From positions 1 through 39,433 of the forward strand of contig JAOZPU010000010.1 in NCBI GenBank assembly GCA_029932585.1: 39,433 nt of DNA. The letters run 5' to 3'. Source of the DNA: Spirochaetia bacterium. GTDB taxonomy: Bacteria > Spirochaetota > Spirochaetia > B11-G9. Shown one piece after another: positions 8,692 through 16,679 of this stretch. A program made the translations under genes and the position numbers. Positions within the stretch are counted from its first letter, which is position 1; each line of letters starts with the position of its first letter. Below the pieces are notes generated by a model. The model was not told the origin of the DNA. It saw nothing but the letters and a program-made list of their open reading frames with translations, and ran no database searches.

Positions 8692-9713
8692 TTGACATTC
8701 TCTTCACTAATTTTCTCACCATTTTCATATGTTACTATAAGTAACAGAGAATTGTCCTTATACAGTTTTTCTAATATTTTTTTATTATTGTCATAAAATA
8801 TCTCTTTTATAATTGAATCATCCTTTAAAATTCTTTCTAATATTAAACTATTTTCATTATTGTATTCATATAAATAACTTAATCGGACCCCGGAAGAAGC
8901 TATATCTTTTTGAATCAGCAATTCGTTATCATAATTATATATAATTTTCTTAAAAATGTTACCAGTACTTATGGTTTCTAATATAATATTATCATTCAAA
9001 TCATAGTTTTTGACATTAATTTCCCCATTAGCAAGATCAGTCTCAACTACTGAATGCCCAGTATCCATAAAAGTAAATATTTTTGATCTATTTAGAATAC
9101 CATGCTTCCAGTTTTCAATTTTAACAACTCTTCCATTTTTATAGTTATAAAGTATGAAATCATTTTTACTTCCATACCATTCAAAAGAATTATTCTTATT
9201 AGAATTGGAAAAACCTGATATACTTAAATTCGAATTTTCAAACAAACGTCTAATTTGAGAAATTTGTCCGTCATCTCCAAGTACAAAAGTATCCACATAT
9301 ATTAAAATATTTTTCTCATAATAGGTTGTTTTTAACAGTTTACGTTCAACCCATTCATAGTGATACTCTCTTGTTAGTATATTTTCTTCATAAAATTCTT
9401 CTTTTGTAATAAGGTCATTTTCTCTTTGCTCAATAGAGATTAAACTATCACCTTCATATTTTTTTATCAAAATATTATTATTCTTCTTTAAATATTCAAC
9501 CCATTTAAATAATTCACCCTTAAAATATATTTTTCTTATTTCCAAAGACTCTTCTTTGTGTATTTCTACAATCCAATCAAACTCATCAATTCTGTAAAAT
9601 GGAATCTGTTCGTAAACCATACCGATACTATTAGATCTATAATAGTTTTCTGCCATAATAAATGTAATAATAGATGTAAAAAGAATAAAACATATAAATA
9701 TTTTTTTAGTCAT
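8688..9713 (-). CDS. secreted repeat-containing protein of unknown function
   Basis: The 341-residue protein has a clear signal peptide (Lys-rich start, hydrophobic 4-20, likely cleavage after IMA at 21). The rest is a series of short beta-rich units with recurring YY/YE and KE/EK patterns (for example YEENILTREYHYE, YYEKNILIYVDTF, IFYDNNKKILEKLY, VTYENGEKISEE). This resembles MORN/YwqK-like or YD-like beta repeats, but I cannot assign a named family. It lies between ftsY and lolC, overlapping lolC by 4 bases. Its place next to the lipoprotein-sorting genes suggests an envelope role, which is inference. Confidence 0.75.
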   Translation of the reverse strand: MTKKIFICFILFTSIITFIMAENYYRSNSIGMVYEQIPFYRIDEFDWIVEIHKEESLEIRKIYFKGELFKWVEYLKKNNNILIKKYEGDSLISIEQRENDLITKEEFYEENILTREYHYEWVERKLLKTTYYEKNILIYVDTFVLGDDGQISQIRRLFENSNLSISGFSNSNKNNSFEWYGSKNDFILYNYKNGRVVKIENWKHGILNRSKIFTFMDTGHSVVETDLANGEINVKNYDLNDNIILETISTGNIFKKIIYNYDNELLIQKDIASSGVRLSYLYEYNNENSLILERILKDDSIIKEIFYDNNKKILEKLYKDNSLLLIVTYENGEKISEENVK

Positions 9714-9725
9714 CTCTATATTCGA

Positions 9726-10598
9726 TTACATGTTTAATAAATCATGAAGGAAATCTTCCTTATTAAATCTACTAAAATCATCATATTTTTCTCCTGTCCC
9801 TAAAAACAAAACTGGAACTTTTAAATCTCTACAAATTGAAATAATTATGCCACCTTTGGAAGAGGAATCATATTTTGTTAATATTATCCCATCAAGATTA
9901 ACAGCATCATTAAAAGATTCAGCCTGTCTTAAACCATTTTGACCAGTTGTTGCATCAATAACTAAAAACTTTTTATATGTATCTTCTGAAGTTTTACTTT
10001 TTATAATTTTATCTATTTTTTTCAATTCTTTTACTAAATTCTCTCTGTTATGCATTCTTCCTGCTGTATCTGCAATTACAATTTTTGAATTTCGTGAAAC
10101 AGCACTTTCAATAGTATCATAGATTACAGCACCGGGATCAGAACCAGTTTGTTGATGAACAACCCTCATATTAAGTTTATCTCCATGATACATCAACTGA
10201 TCTATTGCCGCAGCTCTGAAGGTATCACCTGCAGAAAGAATACTATCAAGTTTATATTCATTTTTGAAATATTGTGCTAATTTTGCAATTGTAGTTGTTT
10301 TCCCTACACCATTTACACCAAGTATTAATATTACATTTAAATTATCAACATCAGGAGAATATTCATAACTTAAAATTATATCTGAAAGGTATTTTTTTAC
10401 TATAAACATAAAATCAGACACATCTGATATTTTTTTGTTCTTTATATCTGTTTTTATCTGAGCAATTAACTCAAATGCAGTTACAGCTCCAATATCTCCT
10501 TCAATGAGTAAATCTTCCAAATCTTCAAAAAATTCCTCTGAAAATTTCCCACGAGTCAATAAATTCTTTATTTTTAATCCTAAACTACTTCCTGCCAC
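9726..10598 (-). CDS. ftsY: signal recognition particle receptor FtsY
   Basis: This SRP receptor GTPase docks ribosome-nascent-chain complexes at the membrane. At 290 residues it consists of the N and G domains only, without the long acidic A domain of E. coli FtsY. The GTPase motifs are complete: P-loop GVNGVGKT (94-101), DTFRAAAIDQL (125-135), DTAGRM (177-182) and TKYD (241-244), ending with the FLGTGEKYDD motif. The start is GTG at 10598, supported by AGGAGTGA just upstream. It sits 12 bases before the secreted repeat protein and the lol genes, so protein export and lipoprotein sorting are encoded together. Confidence 0.96.
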   Translation of the reverse strand: MAGSSLGLKIKNLLTRGKFSEEFFEDLEDLLIEGDIGAVTAFELIAQIKTDIKNKKISDVSDFMFIVKKYLSDIILSYEYSPDVDNLNVILILGVNGVGKTTTIAKLAQYFKNEYKLDSILSAGDTFRAAAIDQLMYHGDKLNMRVVHQQTGSDPGAVIYDTIESAVSRNSKIVIADTAGRMHNRENLVKELKKIDKIIKSKTSEDTYKKFLVIDATTGQNGLRQAESFNDAVNLDGIILTKYDSSSKGGIIISICRDLKVPVLFLGTGEKYDDFSRFNKEDFLHDLLNM

Positions 10599-10618
10599 TA
10601 CTCACTCCTGAATTTATT

Positions 10619-11998
10619 TTATAGGTTATTTGTACTTTTAATATAATCAACTAAATCAAAAATTGTATTAATAAAAAGTGATATATTTACAAAAAGAGAA
10701 CCGAGATATACATTATACCATGTTGTTGAAAGCTGCATCAATCTATTTGATTCTGATGAATATGGATCATCAAGAATTTCATTGTTATAAGCATAACCAT
10801 AATCTGAGCTCATACCAAAACTAATTATTGATAAAGGTATTGATAATAAGAAATAACTAAAAGATTCATAAAAATTATTTCTTTTAACATTTATAATAGA
10901 ATTTCGATCGATTAGAGATGATTCCATAAATATATCAATATTTTTAGAACTTAATTTTGAATATATATATTTACTATTATTATACCCTTTAAGTTTTAAT
11001 GTTAGTAATGAAGGTACTACAGGGCTTTTTATTAAAAGAGGAGTCTTTCCCAACCAGGTTGCTCCTGAATAAAAATCTGCTCCTGCAGGAAAAGATTGCA
11101 CAGATATCATTCCTTTTTCTTCTATTATCATTTTATACTCTATATTTAACTGTTCAAAGTCATCTAATTCTACTGATATATTTTTTGTTAAATATCCTTG
11201 TTTTGATATTTCAACATTATATAAACCAGGATATAAAAAATCCATATTATCTCTAATTATAGAACCTTTATTATTTTTTAATAAAATATTTGCCCCACTT
11301 TGATCTACTTGTAAATTCAAAGAAGCCCATGGTCGACCAAGAATTATTGTTTTTAGCTTTGAACTGATTTCCGGCAGCAAAGCAGATAGATTTTCTTTAC
11401 TTCCTACTGATTTATAAATTAAATCCTCTGTGTCTAAAATTTTATTTTCTACCCAAATTTCCAAATAAATCCATTCATCAAGCTCTTCTATGGAGCTTTT
11501 AATAATTAAATCACAATTTTCACTATTAACAATATCTCCATTAATTGTATTTTCAAAATTTTCCATAAATTTAATTGATAAATAAGATTCAGTTGGAATA
11601 ATTAAAGTTGAATCTAAGTTTTTAATTTGTAAAAGTTTATTATTGATCGCATCTTTTAATATTAAATATTCATTTTCGTTATAATTAGCATTAAAAATAT
11701 AAAAATCATATTTTTCTTTCAAAGAAGAAAGCTCTAGTAAATACTTTGTTTTTAAAATATTTAACTCATTTTCCTGAATAGATAAAATCTCTTCATCCGA
11801 TAATTTATGATTTAAAGCATTGTTTAAATTTAAAAATAATAACCTGGGTAGAGAATTTGCAAGGTGCAAATTATTAATATCCAAACCTTTCATTATTGCT
11901 GGAGAAAAACTTATTACAAAATCTTTCTTTTCAAAAGTATATATCTGTTGAGCTAATAAGTAGATGATAAGTAAAAAAATAACTCTTTTACTTATCAT
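10619..11998 (-). CDS. PEGA-domain envelope protein
   Basis: The 459-residue protein has an N-terminal signal sequence (hydrophobic 6-20). An alpha-helical region follows (about 50-215), then two tandem PEGA domains (about 225-290 and 297-360; the second includes SFPAGADFYSGATWLGKTPL, close to the PEGA consensus). Two hydrophobic stretches near the C terminus (about 379-396 and 427-447) may anchor it in the membrane. PEGA domains are surface or periplasmic beta modules common in spirochaetes. The start overlaps the end of the cheY-like gene by 11 bases. The exact function is unknown. Confidence 0.82.
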   Translation of the reverse strand: MISKRVIFLLIIYLLAQQIYTFEKKDFVISFSPAIMKGLDINNLHLANSLPRLLFLNLNNALNHKLSDEEILSIQENELNILKTKYLLELSSLKEKYDFYIFNANYNENEYLILKDAINNKLLQIKNLDSTLIIPTESYLSIKFMENFENTINGDIVNSENCDLIIKSSIEELDEWIYLEIWVENKILDTEDLIYKSVGSKENLSALLPEISSKLKTIILGRPWASLNLQVDQSGANILLKNNKGSIIRDNMDFLYPGLYNVEISKQGYLTKNISVELDDFEQLNIEYKMIIEEKGMISVQSFPAGADFYSGATWLGKTPLLIKSPVVPSLLTLKLKGYNNSKYIYSKLSSKNIDIFMESSLIDRNSIINVKRNNFYESFSYFLLSIPLSIISFGMSSDYGYAYNNEILDDPYSSESNRLMQLSTTWYNVYLGSLFVNISLFINTIFDLVDYIKSTNNL

Positions 11999-12365
11999 TT
12001 ATTCCTACAGCTTTTGTAATTGCAGATATAATTCTTGCCGGCTTAAATGGTTTTAAAATAAAATCCCTTGCCCCTAGCTGTATTGCTTTAATAATATACT
12101 TTTGTTGGCCTAATGCAGAACACATTATAACTTTTGCCCCAGAATCATAAGCTCTTATATGTTTTAATGATTCCAGGCCATCCATTACAGGCATAGTAAT
12201 ATCCATTAAAACGATATCAGGAGATAATTCAGAATATAATTGAACTGCTTCAGAACCATTTTCTGCTTCTCCAACAACAGTTATATTCTCTTTTTCAACT
12301 ATGCTCCGAATTGCATCCCGCATAAAAGAAAGATCATCCACCAGAATAATTTTTATTTGATTCAT
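11988..12365 (-). CDS. CheY-like single-domain response regulator
   Basis: This is a 125-residue receiver domain with nothing attached. The acidic pair is D10/D11, the phospho-acceptor D55 lies in VLMDITMP, followed by the CSALGQQ loop and Lys of LKPF. The CSALGQQ form is typical of chemotaxis-type CheY in spirochaetes, Thermotoga and Bacillus. I chose the ATG at 12365 because it overlaps the prfB stop as TAATG and gives the canonical CheY start; an ATG seven codons upstream lies inside prfB without a ribosome binding site. No chemotaxis genes are nearby, so its partner kinase is unknown. It overlaps the PEGA gene by 11 bases. Confidence 0.92.
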   Translation of the reverse strand: MNQIKIILVDDLSFMRDAIRSIVEKENITVVGEAENGSEAVQLYSELSPDIVLMDITMPVMDGLESLKHIRAYDSGAKVIMCSALGQQKYIIKAIQLGARDFILKPFKPARIISAITKAVGINDK

Positions 12366-13466
12366 TATATTCCAGACCAATTCCATTTAAGATATGATTC
12401 AATAAAATTATCTATTTTACCATCCATTACTGCCTGAACATTTCCTACTTCGTATTTTGTCCTATGATCCTTAATCATACTGTAGGGATGAAAAACATAA
12501 GAACGTATTTGACTGCCCCAGGATATATCTTTTTTCTCTTTTGCATTTTTTTCATGTTCTTTTTCTAATTCCTCAGAATAGAAATCATATAAACGGCTTT
12601 TTAAAACTTTCATTGCTGTTGCTTTATTTTTTATCTGACTTCTTTCATTTTGGCATTGAACAACAATTCCTGTTTCTAAATGAGTAAGTCGTACAGCAGA
12701 ATCTGTTTTATTAACATGCTGTCCACCTGCCCCTGAAGCTCTATATGTATCAATTCTAATATCGTCAGATTTAATTTCAAACTCTATTTCATCATCTATA
12801 ACAGGAGTACAATATACAGAAGCGAAAGTAGTATGTCGACGTGCACCTGAATCAAAAGGAGAAATTCGTACTAATCTATGAACTCCGGTTTCTCCCTGTA
12901 GGTAGCCATATGCAAAATCACCATTTAATTGAATAGTAACTGATTTAACTCCACCTTCAGCTTCCAGTAAATCAATTATATTTATCTTATATTTGTGAGT
13001 TTCTGCCCATCGTGTGTACATTCTTAGAAGCATATTAACCCAGTCACAGGCCTCTGTTCCACCAGCTCCGGAATGTATTGTCAAAAAAGCACTGTTAATA
13101 TCATATTTGCCACTTAATAATTCAAGAACTTCAAGCTCTTCAAATTTTTTACTAATTGATTTAAGAGTTTTTTTTATATCATCAGTAAATGACTCATCTT
13201 TTTCTTCTTTTGCAAGAGAATATAATTCATTCATATCTTCAAATTCAGAAACCAAATTTTGCCATGGATTTATTCTTTTTTTTAATCCGTTTAGTTTTCC
13301 CATTACTTTTTCTGAATTAGCTCTATTATTCCAAAAACCTTCAGCATAAGATTCTTTTTCCAGGTTAGCAATTGATTCCTTTAATTTTTCAGGGTCAAAG
13401 ACGCCCCCAGGTTTCATAGAGTTTTGTTTTTAAAAGATTCATTTCACTTTCAAGTTCTGACAACAT
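12365..13466 (-). CDS. prfB: peptide chain release factor 2, expressed by programmed +1 frameshift
   Basis: RF2 terminates translation at UGA and UAA. The true start is the ATG at 13466, preceded by AGGTGGAG. Translation runs 23 codons to CTT at 13400-13398, followed by an in-frame TGA at 13397-13395. Skipping the T at 13397 continues in the +1 frame from GAC (13396) to the TAA at 12367-12365, giving 366 residues, close to the 365 of E. coli RF2. In the full protein the RF2 tripeptide SPF falls at about 202-204 and GGQ at about 247-249, within three residues of E. coli. An apparent ATG at 13417 gives a truncated N terminus and should not be used. The gene is 28 bases downstream of the Cas2-like gene and overlaps the cheY-like start by one base. 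Confidence 0.96.
13394..13409 (-). promoter_or_regulatory. prfB: RF2 autoregulatory +1 frameshift site
   Basis: On the minus strand the site reads TGG GGG CGT CTT TGA C. It has the two classical parts: an internal Shine-Dalgarno-like GGGGG three bases before the slippery CTT, and the UGA stop followed by C. The E. coli site differs mainly in TAT where this has CGT. Low RF2 slows termination at the UGA and favours slippage, so RF2 controls its own synthesis. The mechanism is established for the family; its use here is inferred from the match. Confidence 0.93.
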
Positions 13467-13494
13467 TTATTTCTCCACCTCTGTTTATTGCTAA

Positions 13495-13767
13495 TTACCG
13501 TTTAACCACTACTCTACGCCACCGTTTGTCACTTAAAGTTGTAATTACCAACACTTCGTCTAAAGGGTATTGATATATTCTAACAGAATCATAAGAATCA
13601 GTTCTTCTATCAATATCTCTTTTTAATCTGGCCAGTTCTTTTTCTTTAATTTTTGCAGATTCATATAAGCACTCAAAAATCTGTTTAAAACCATATTCTA
13701 CAAAAAGATGCTTAAGTGCAATCTTATTATCGTCATTAGATATTTCACAAACAATAGATACAAACAT
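13495..13767 (-). CDS. solitary Cas2-like small protein
   Basis: The 90-residue protein has the size and pattern of the Cas2/VapD ferredoxin-like fold: beta strand MFVSIVCEIS, helix with LFVEYGFKQIFECLYE (Cas2 typically has yGf.rvq.SvFe), a second helix rich in Glu/Lys/Arg, then DSVRIYQYP, very close to the Cas2 DSVRIY strand. The conserved acidic residue after strand 1 (Asp in Cas2) appears to be Glu8. No cas1, other cas gene or CRISPR array exists in the window. The gene heads the run that includes prfB, cheY-like, ftsY and lol. The promoter ends six bases before the ATG and there is no ribosome binding site. Fold assignment is likely; a CRISPR role is unlikely. Confidence 0.72.
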   Translation of the reverse strand: MFVSIVCEISNDDNKIALKHLFVEYGFKQIFECLYESAKIKEKELARLKRDIDRRTDSYDSVRIYQYPLDEVLVITTLSDKRWRRVVVKR

Positions 13768-13773
13768 AGATAT

Positions 13774-13802
13774 ATAATATTAAGAACTAATTTTTGTGTC
13801 AA
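13774..13802 (-). promoter_or_regulatory. strong sigma70-type promoter producing a leaderless transcript of the Cas2-like gene
   Basis: TTGACA (13802-13797), a 17-base spacer and TATTAT (13779-13774) form a near-consensus promoter. Only six bases separate the -10 box from the ATG at 13767, so the mRNA should start at or within a base of the start codon. This also explains the missing ribosome binding site. Confidence 0.7.
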
Positions 13803-13808
13803 ACCCTA

Positions 13809-13837
13809 TTGAAGTAAATAGATTTTACCGATAGTTT
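13809..13837 (+). promoter_or_regulatory. weak candidate promoter for the secreted TPR protein
   Basis: TTGAAG and TAGTTT are separated by 17 bases, with seven bases from the -10 box to the ATG at 13845. The -10 match is poor (3 of 6), but no ribosome binding site precedes the ATG, so a leaderless start is plausible here too. Confidence 0.3.
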
Positions 13838-13844
13838 TAATGTA

Positions 13845-14765
13845 ATGAAAAAAATACTACTTCTTGTTTCTATTATGATACTTACCATTATAAACATAAA
13901 TGCACAAGAAAATACCTTAACATTATCAAATATCAACAATATTCCAAATAAAATAACAAATATTGTAGTTTCTGCAACAGAAAAAGCTATTGAGATTACT
14001 TTTGATAATTCAGTAGAAAACAGAGAATTAGTAATATATAGAAGTTCTAAACCTATTAATAATTATAATGATCTTATTAATGCATCTTTAATAGCAACAT
14101 TTTTTTCTTCTACCAATAAATATATTGATTATCCACAACCAGGAATTCCTTATTTTTATATAATTATGGATTCCTTTCTTACTAAATCCGGGAAATATGT
14201 AATTAATCCTGGCCAGAACGTAAGCACCAATAGCATTCTTATTCAGGCAGTTGATTCTACTAACAATATGCAAAAAAGAGAAACATTAAGAAACCAACCT
14301 CTTCCGTACCTTGATCTAAAATCAAGTATTGAGTCGGGAAAACTATTACTGGACAGCTATTCTGAACTTCCTGTGAAATATTCATTAACCTTTGAATCAA
14401 GCAAAATAGTTGATACAATTCTTAACACGATATACAAGGAAGATGAATTTGAATTATATCCAATAATATTGGAAGAAGATCTTATAGAGTCTGTCAATAG
14501 TGAAGAATATCAGCTAAAACGAATATTGGAGAGTGATTTTAATGACAAAAACTGGGTAATTGCAAATAAACTTCTTAGTAATTTCCTTAGTGTTGATCAT
14601 TCTGAAAATATTACAAAAAAAGCTCATTTTTATCTTGCTCAGGTATATTTTTTCCAAAATAGTTATACTAAATCATTTTTAGAATTTACCCTTATTCAAA
14701 ACCAGATGCCCAAAGAAACTAAGCCATGGATGGATAAACTTTTAACTTATATGAAAAATAATTAA
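13845..14765 (+). CDS. secreted protein with FN3-like and TPR-like regions, unknown function
   Basis: The 306-residue protein has a signal peptide (MKKILLLVSIMILTIININA, likely cleaved after residue 20). Residues about 35-135 look like a fibronectin-type-III-like beta domain (alternating strands, IEITFDNSVENRELVIYRS, then PGIPYFYII). The last 80 or so residues are helical with a TPR-like pattern (AHFYLAQVYFFQNSYTKSFLEFTLIQ). It is transcribed alone between a divergent Cas2-like gene and a convergent GH57 gene. There is no Shine-Dalgarno sequence before the ATG. I cannot name a family; a periplasmic or outer-membrane scaffold role is possible. Confidence 0.78.
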   Translation: MKKILLLVSIMILTIININAQENTLTLSNINNIPNKITNIVVSATEKAIEITFDNSVENRELVIYRSSKPINNYNDLINASLIATFFSSTNKYIDYPQPGIPYFYIIMDSFLTKSGKYVINPGQNVSTNSILIQAVDSTNNMQKRETLRNQPLPYLDLKSSIESGKLLLDSYSELPVKYSLTFESSKIVDTILNTIYKEDEFELYPIILEEDLIESVNSEEYQLKRILESDFNDKNWVIANKLLSNFLSVDHSENITKKAHFYLAQVYFFQNSYTKSFLEFTLIQNQMPKETKPWMDKLLTYMKNN

Positions 14766-14777
14766 AGCAGAAAATTG

Positions 14778-16679
14778 TTATTTTTTTTCTAATTTAATAA
14801 TAATAGACGTTGACCATTCCTTTGCGGAATCTATAGATACAGGCCAATTAAGTACAAAACATGATCCCTGATATATAGATTCAATTCTATTAAGGTTTTT
14901 AGTTAAAGTATTTACTGGTATTTTCCAAAGTGAAAAACTCATCGAACCTGAAATTGAAATTGTAACCTTCTTTTTTACTTCATGGATTGTAAACTCTTTT
15001 ACATTATCAATCTGGGGATTTTTCTGTGCTATTTCCAAAGATAAATCATCTAATCCATCTCTGGAAACTTGTATATCTGCTATACTATGTAAAGATAAAT
15101 TAATTTCAGATGCAAAATTTAAATCAATATGCTTATCAATAAGATTCTTAATTTTAAGATCAACTTGAATTGAGTTCTTTTTAAAAATATATTTTTTAGA
15201 TATTTTTACCTTTTTTTTAATTTTTTTAACTAAAACAAAACCGGCACATTCCAAATTTAATGTTTTTCTCTCTCTATCAATATCATCCAGAACATACTCT
15301 GTACCAATAAAACTTCCCATTTCCTTATATTTCATTGTTGAAAACTCATCAATGGTACAATTTTCTTCAAGAAAATGGTCTTGAAAAGCATTTCTTGGAT
15401 ACCAATCGATACCATTATCTTCGTGTTCCTTATTGTGGTAAGGCTCTCTGTATCTGGACATTGTATCAAGATAATTCCAGGATGTTAAAAGATAATCAAG
15501 TTCAAATAATTCTCCACCTTTTTTATGAATATATGCATTAATATACTGCCCCTGATAAAGATATTCATCACTACCATCAAAGTCAAAATCAATTGCACTT
15601 AAAGATGTTTTAAAAATTCCTTTTTCCCTTGTACCCTTTTCTGCATTTATCAAATGTTTATATGCAATTTTTCTAAAATTATTACTGTAGATTCCAGGAG
15701 ATTCTTTATGCCAATAGGGAGTATTACATTGACTCATCATAATTTCTTCTCTGGCGTATTTCTTTCTTACTTTATCTCTTTTTACCTGACTTGCAAGAGT
15801 ATTCATATACATCATTTTAGAATATAGATTGTTACTTTCAATGTATTTTGAAAAATTTTGCCTAAAATATCTTTCATTTGCAGTACAGGGAAAATAAATC
15901 TTCTTTACAGAACCAAGAGTTCTTATATACCTTCCGGGATTTATAGTCTGTATCTTTTTTGAATACTCAGTTAATAAAATAAATAATTTTTCAAACCAAC
16001 CATCTTTAAATAAAGAATCTACAGCCGATGGGGTTCCACCATCGATCATCATTGTACACACTTCTGAATTATCGTTTTCAGAAAATTTAATTAGAATTTC
16101 AATAATTCTTTCCGGATCAATGAATTTTTCTGATAACTCCCTATTTATAGGAAAAACATGTATATGTTTACCCTGATCTTCGGTGATATACACATTATTT
16201 GTTTTTGTTTTTTCAATTCCTGCTTTTTTAAAAAGCTCTTCATCCAGAAAGGTAAATTCCATACCACTATTTTTTATATTGGAGCTTAGAGTTGGTTCCC
16301 AAATTTTCTCAGGAATCCAGCATCCCCTGGGTCTTTTTCCAAAATGTTTTCTTATGTAAGTTGTAAGATACTCTATTTGACTTATTCTGTCTTTATTTGG
16401 AATGATAGATAATATTGGGTTATAAAAAGGTCCCCCAACAAGCTCAATTTGACGTCTTTTAACCATTTCATTTATTAAAGTTAAAATTTCAGGATGCTTT
16501 TCATAAAACCATTCTAAAAGGATTCCGGAATAATGAAGTGCTGCTTTAATTTTAGGATAAGCATATAAAAGTTTTAAAAATGGTCTATAAGAGTTTTTAT
16601 AAGCTGTTTCCAACTGTTCATTGGTACTTCCCATAGGTTCATTGTTATAGGTACCAAATAACAGTTTTATTTTATTCAT
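14778..16679 (-). CDS. GH57-family 4-alpha-glucanotransferase-like protein
   Basis: GH57 4-alpha-glucanotransferases transfer alpha-1,4-glucan chains. The 633 residues align across the family: an N-terminal (beta/alpha)7 barrel, then domains of the DUF1925/DUF1926 type (AFQDHFLEENCT, the C-terminal beta sandwich). The catalytic pair appears intact, nucleophile E124 in WIPEKIWEP and acid D213 in MMIDGG, matching E123 and D214 of the Thermococcus litoralis enzyme as recalled. Several substrate-site residues differ: the HNHQPLG motif is YNNEPMG, GFYEP is PFYNP, and DGEKFG is DGGTPS. Specificity may thus differ from classical enzymes, or activity may be low. The gene overlaps rnfB by 8 bases and ends the rnf run. 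Confidence 0.85.
   Translation of the reverse strand: MNKIKLLFGTYNNEPMGSTNEQLETAYKNSYRPFLKLLYAYPKIKAALHYSGILLEWFYEKHPEILTLINEMVKRRQIELVGGPFYNPILSIIPNKDRISQIEYLTTYIRKHFGKRPRGCWIPEKIWEPTLSSNIKNSGMEFTFLDEELFKKAGIEKTKTNNVYITEDQGKHIHVFPINRELSEKFIDPERIIEILIKFSENDNSEVCTMMIDGGTPSAVDSLFKDGWFEKLFILLTEYSKKIQTINPGRYIRTLGSVKKIYFPCTANERYFRQNFSKYIESNNLYSKMMYMNTLASQVKRDKVRKKYAREEIMMSQCNTPYWHKESPGIYSNNFRKIAYKHLINAEKGTREKGIFKTSLSAIDFDFDGSDEYLYQGQYINAYIHKKGGELFELDYLLTSWNYLDTMSRYREPYHNKEHEDNGIDWYPRNAFQDHFLEENCTIDEFSTMKYKEMGSFIGTEYVLDDIDRERKTLNLECAGFVLVKKIKKKVKISKKYIFKKNSIQVDLKIKNLIDKHIDLNFASEINLSLHSIADIQVSRDGLDDLSLEIAQKNPQIDNVKEFTIHEVKKKVTISISGSMSFSLWKIPVNTLTKNLNRIESIYQGSCFVLNWPVSIDSAKEWSTSIIIKLEKK

Noticed and set aside
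12365-12386. CheY-like gene starting at the ATG at 12386
   Set aside because: No ribosome binding site there and it lies inside prfB; the ATG at 12365 forms a TAATG overlap and gives the canonical receiver start.
12240-12437. Small plus-strand frame at 12240-12437
   Set aside because: It is antisense to the cheY-like gene and prfB, and lacks a ribosome binding site or protein-like pattern.
13395-13397. In-frame TGA as a selenocysteine codon
   Set aside because: It is in the RF2 frameshift context and the reading continues in the +1 frame, not through the TGA.
13398-13466. prfB as a pseudogene disrupted by a frameshift
   Set aside because: The shift falls exactly at the conserved RF2 recoding cassette with the internal Shine-Dalgarno-like GGGGG and CTT-TGA-C; this is programmed, not a lesion.
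13495-13767. CRISPR-Cas adaptation locus
   Set aside because: Only the Cas2-like gene is present; no cas1, effector gene or repeat-spacer array is visible.
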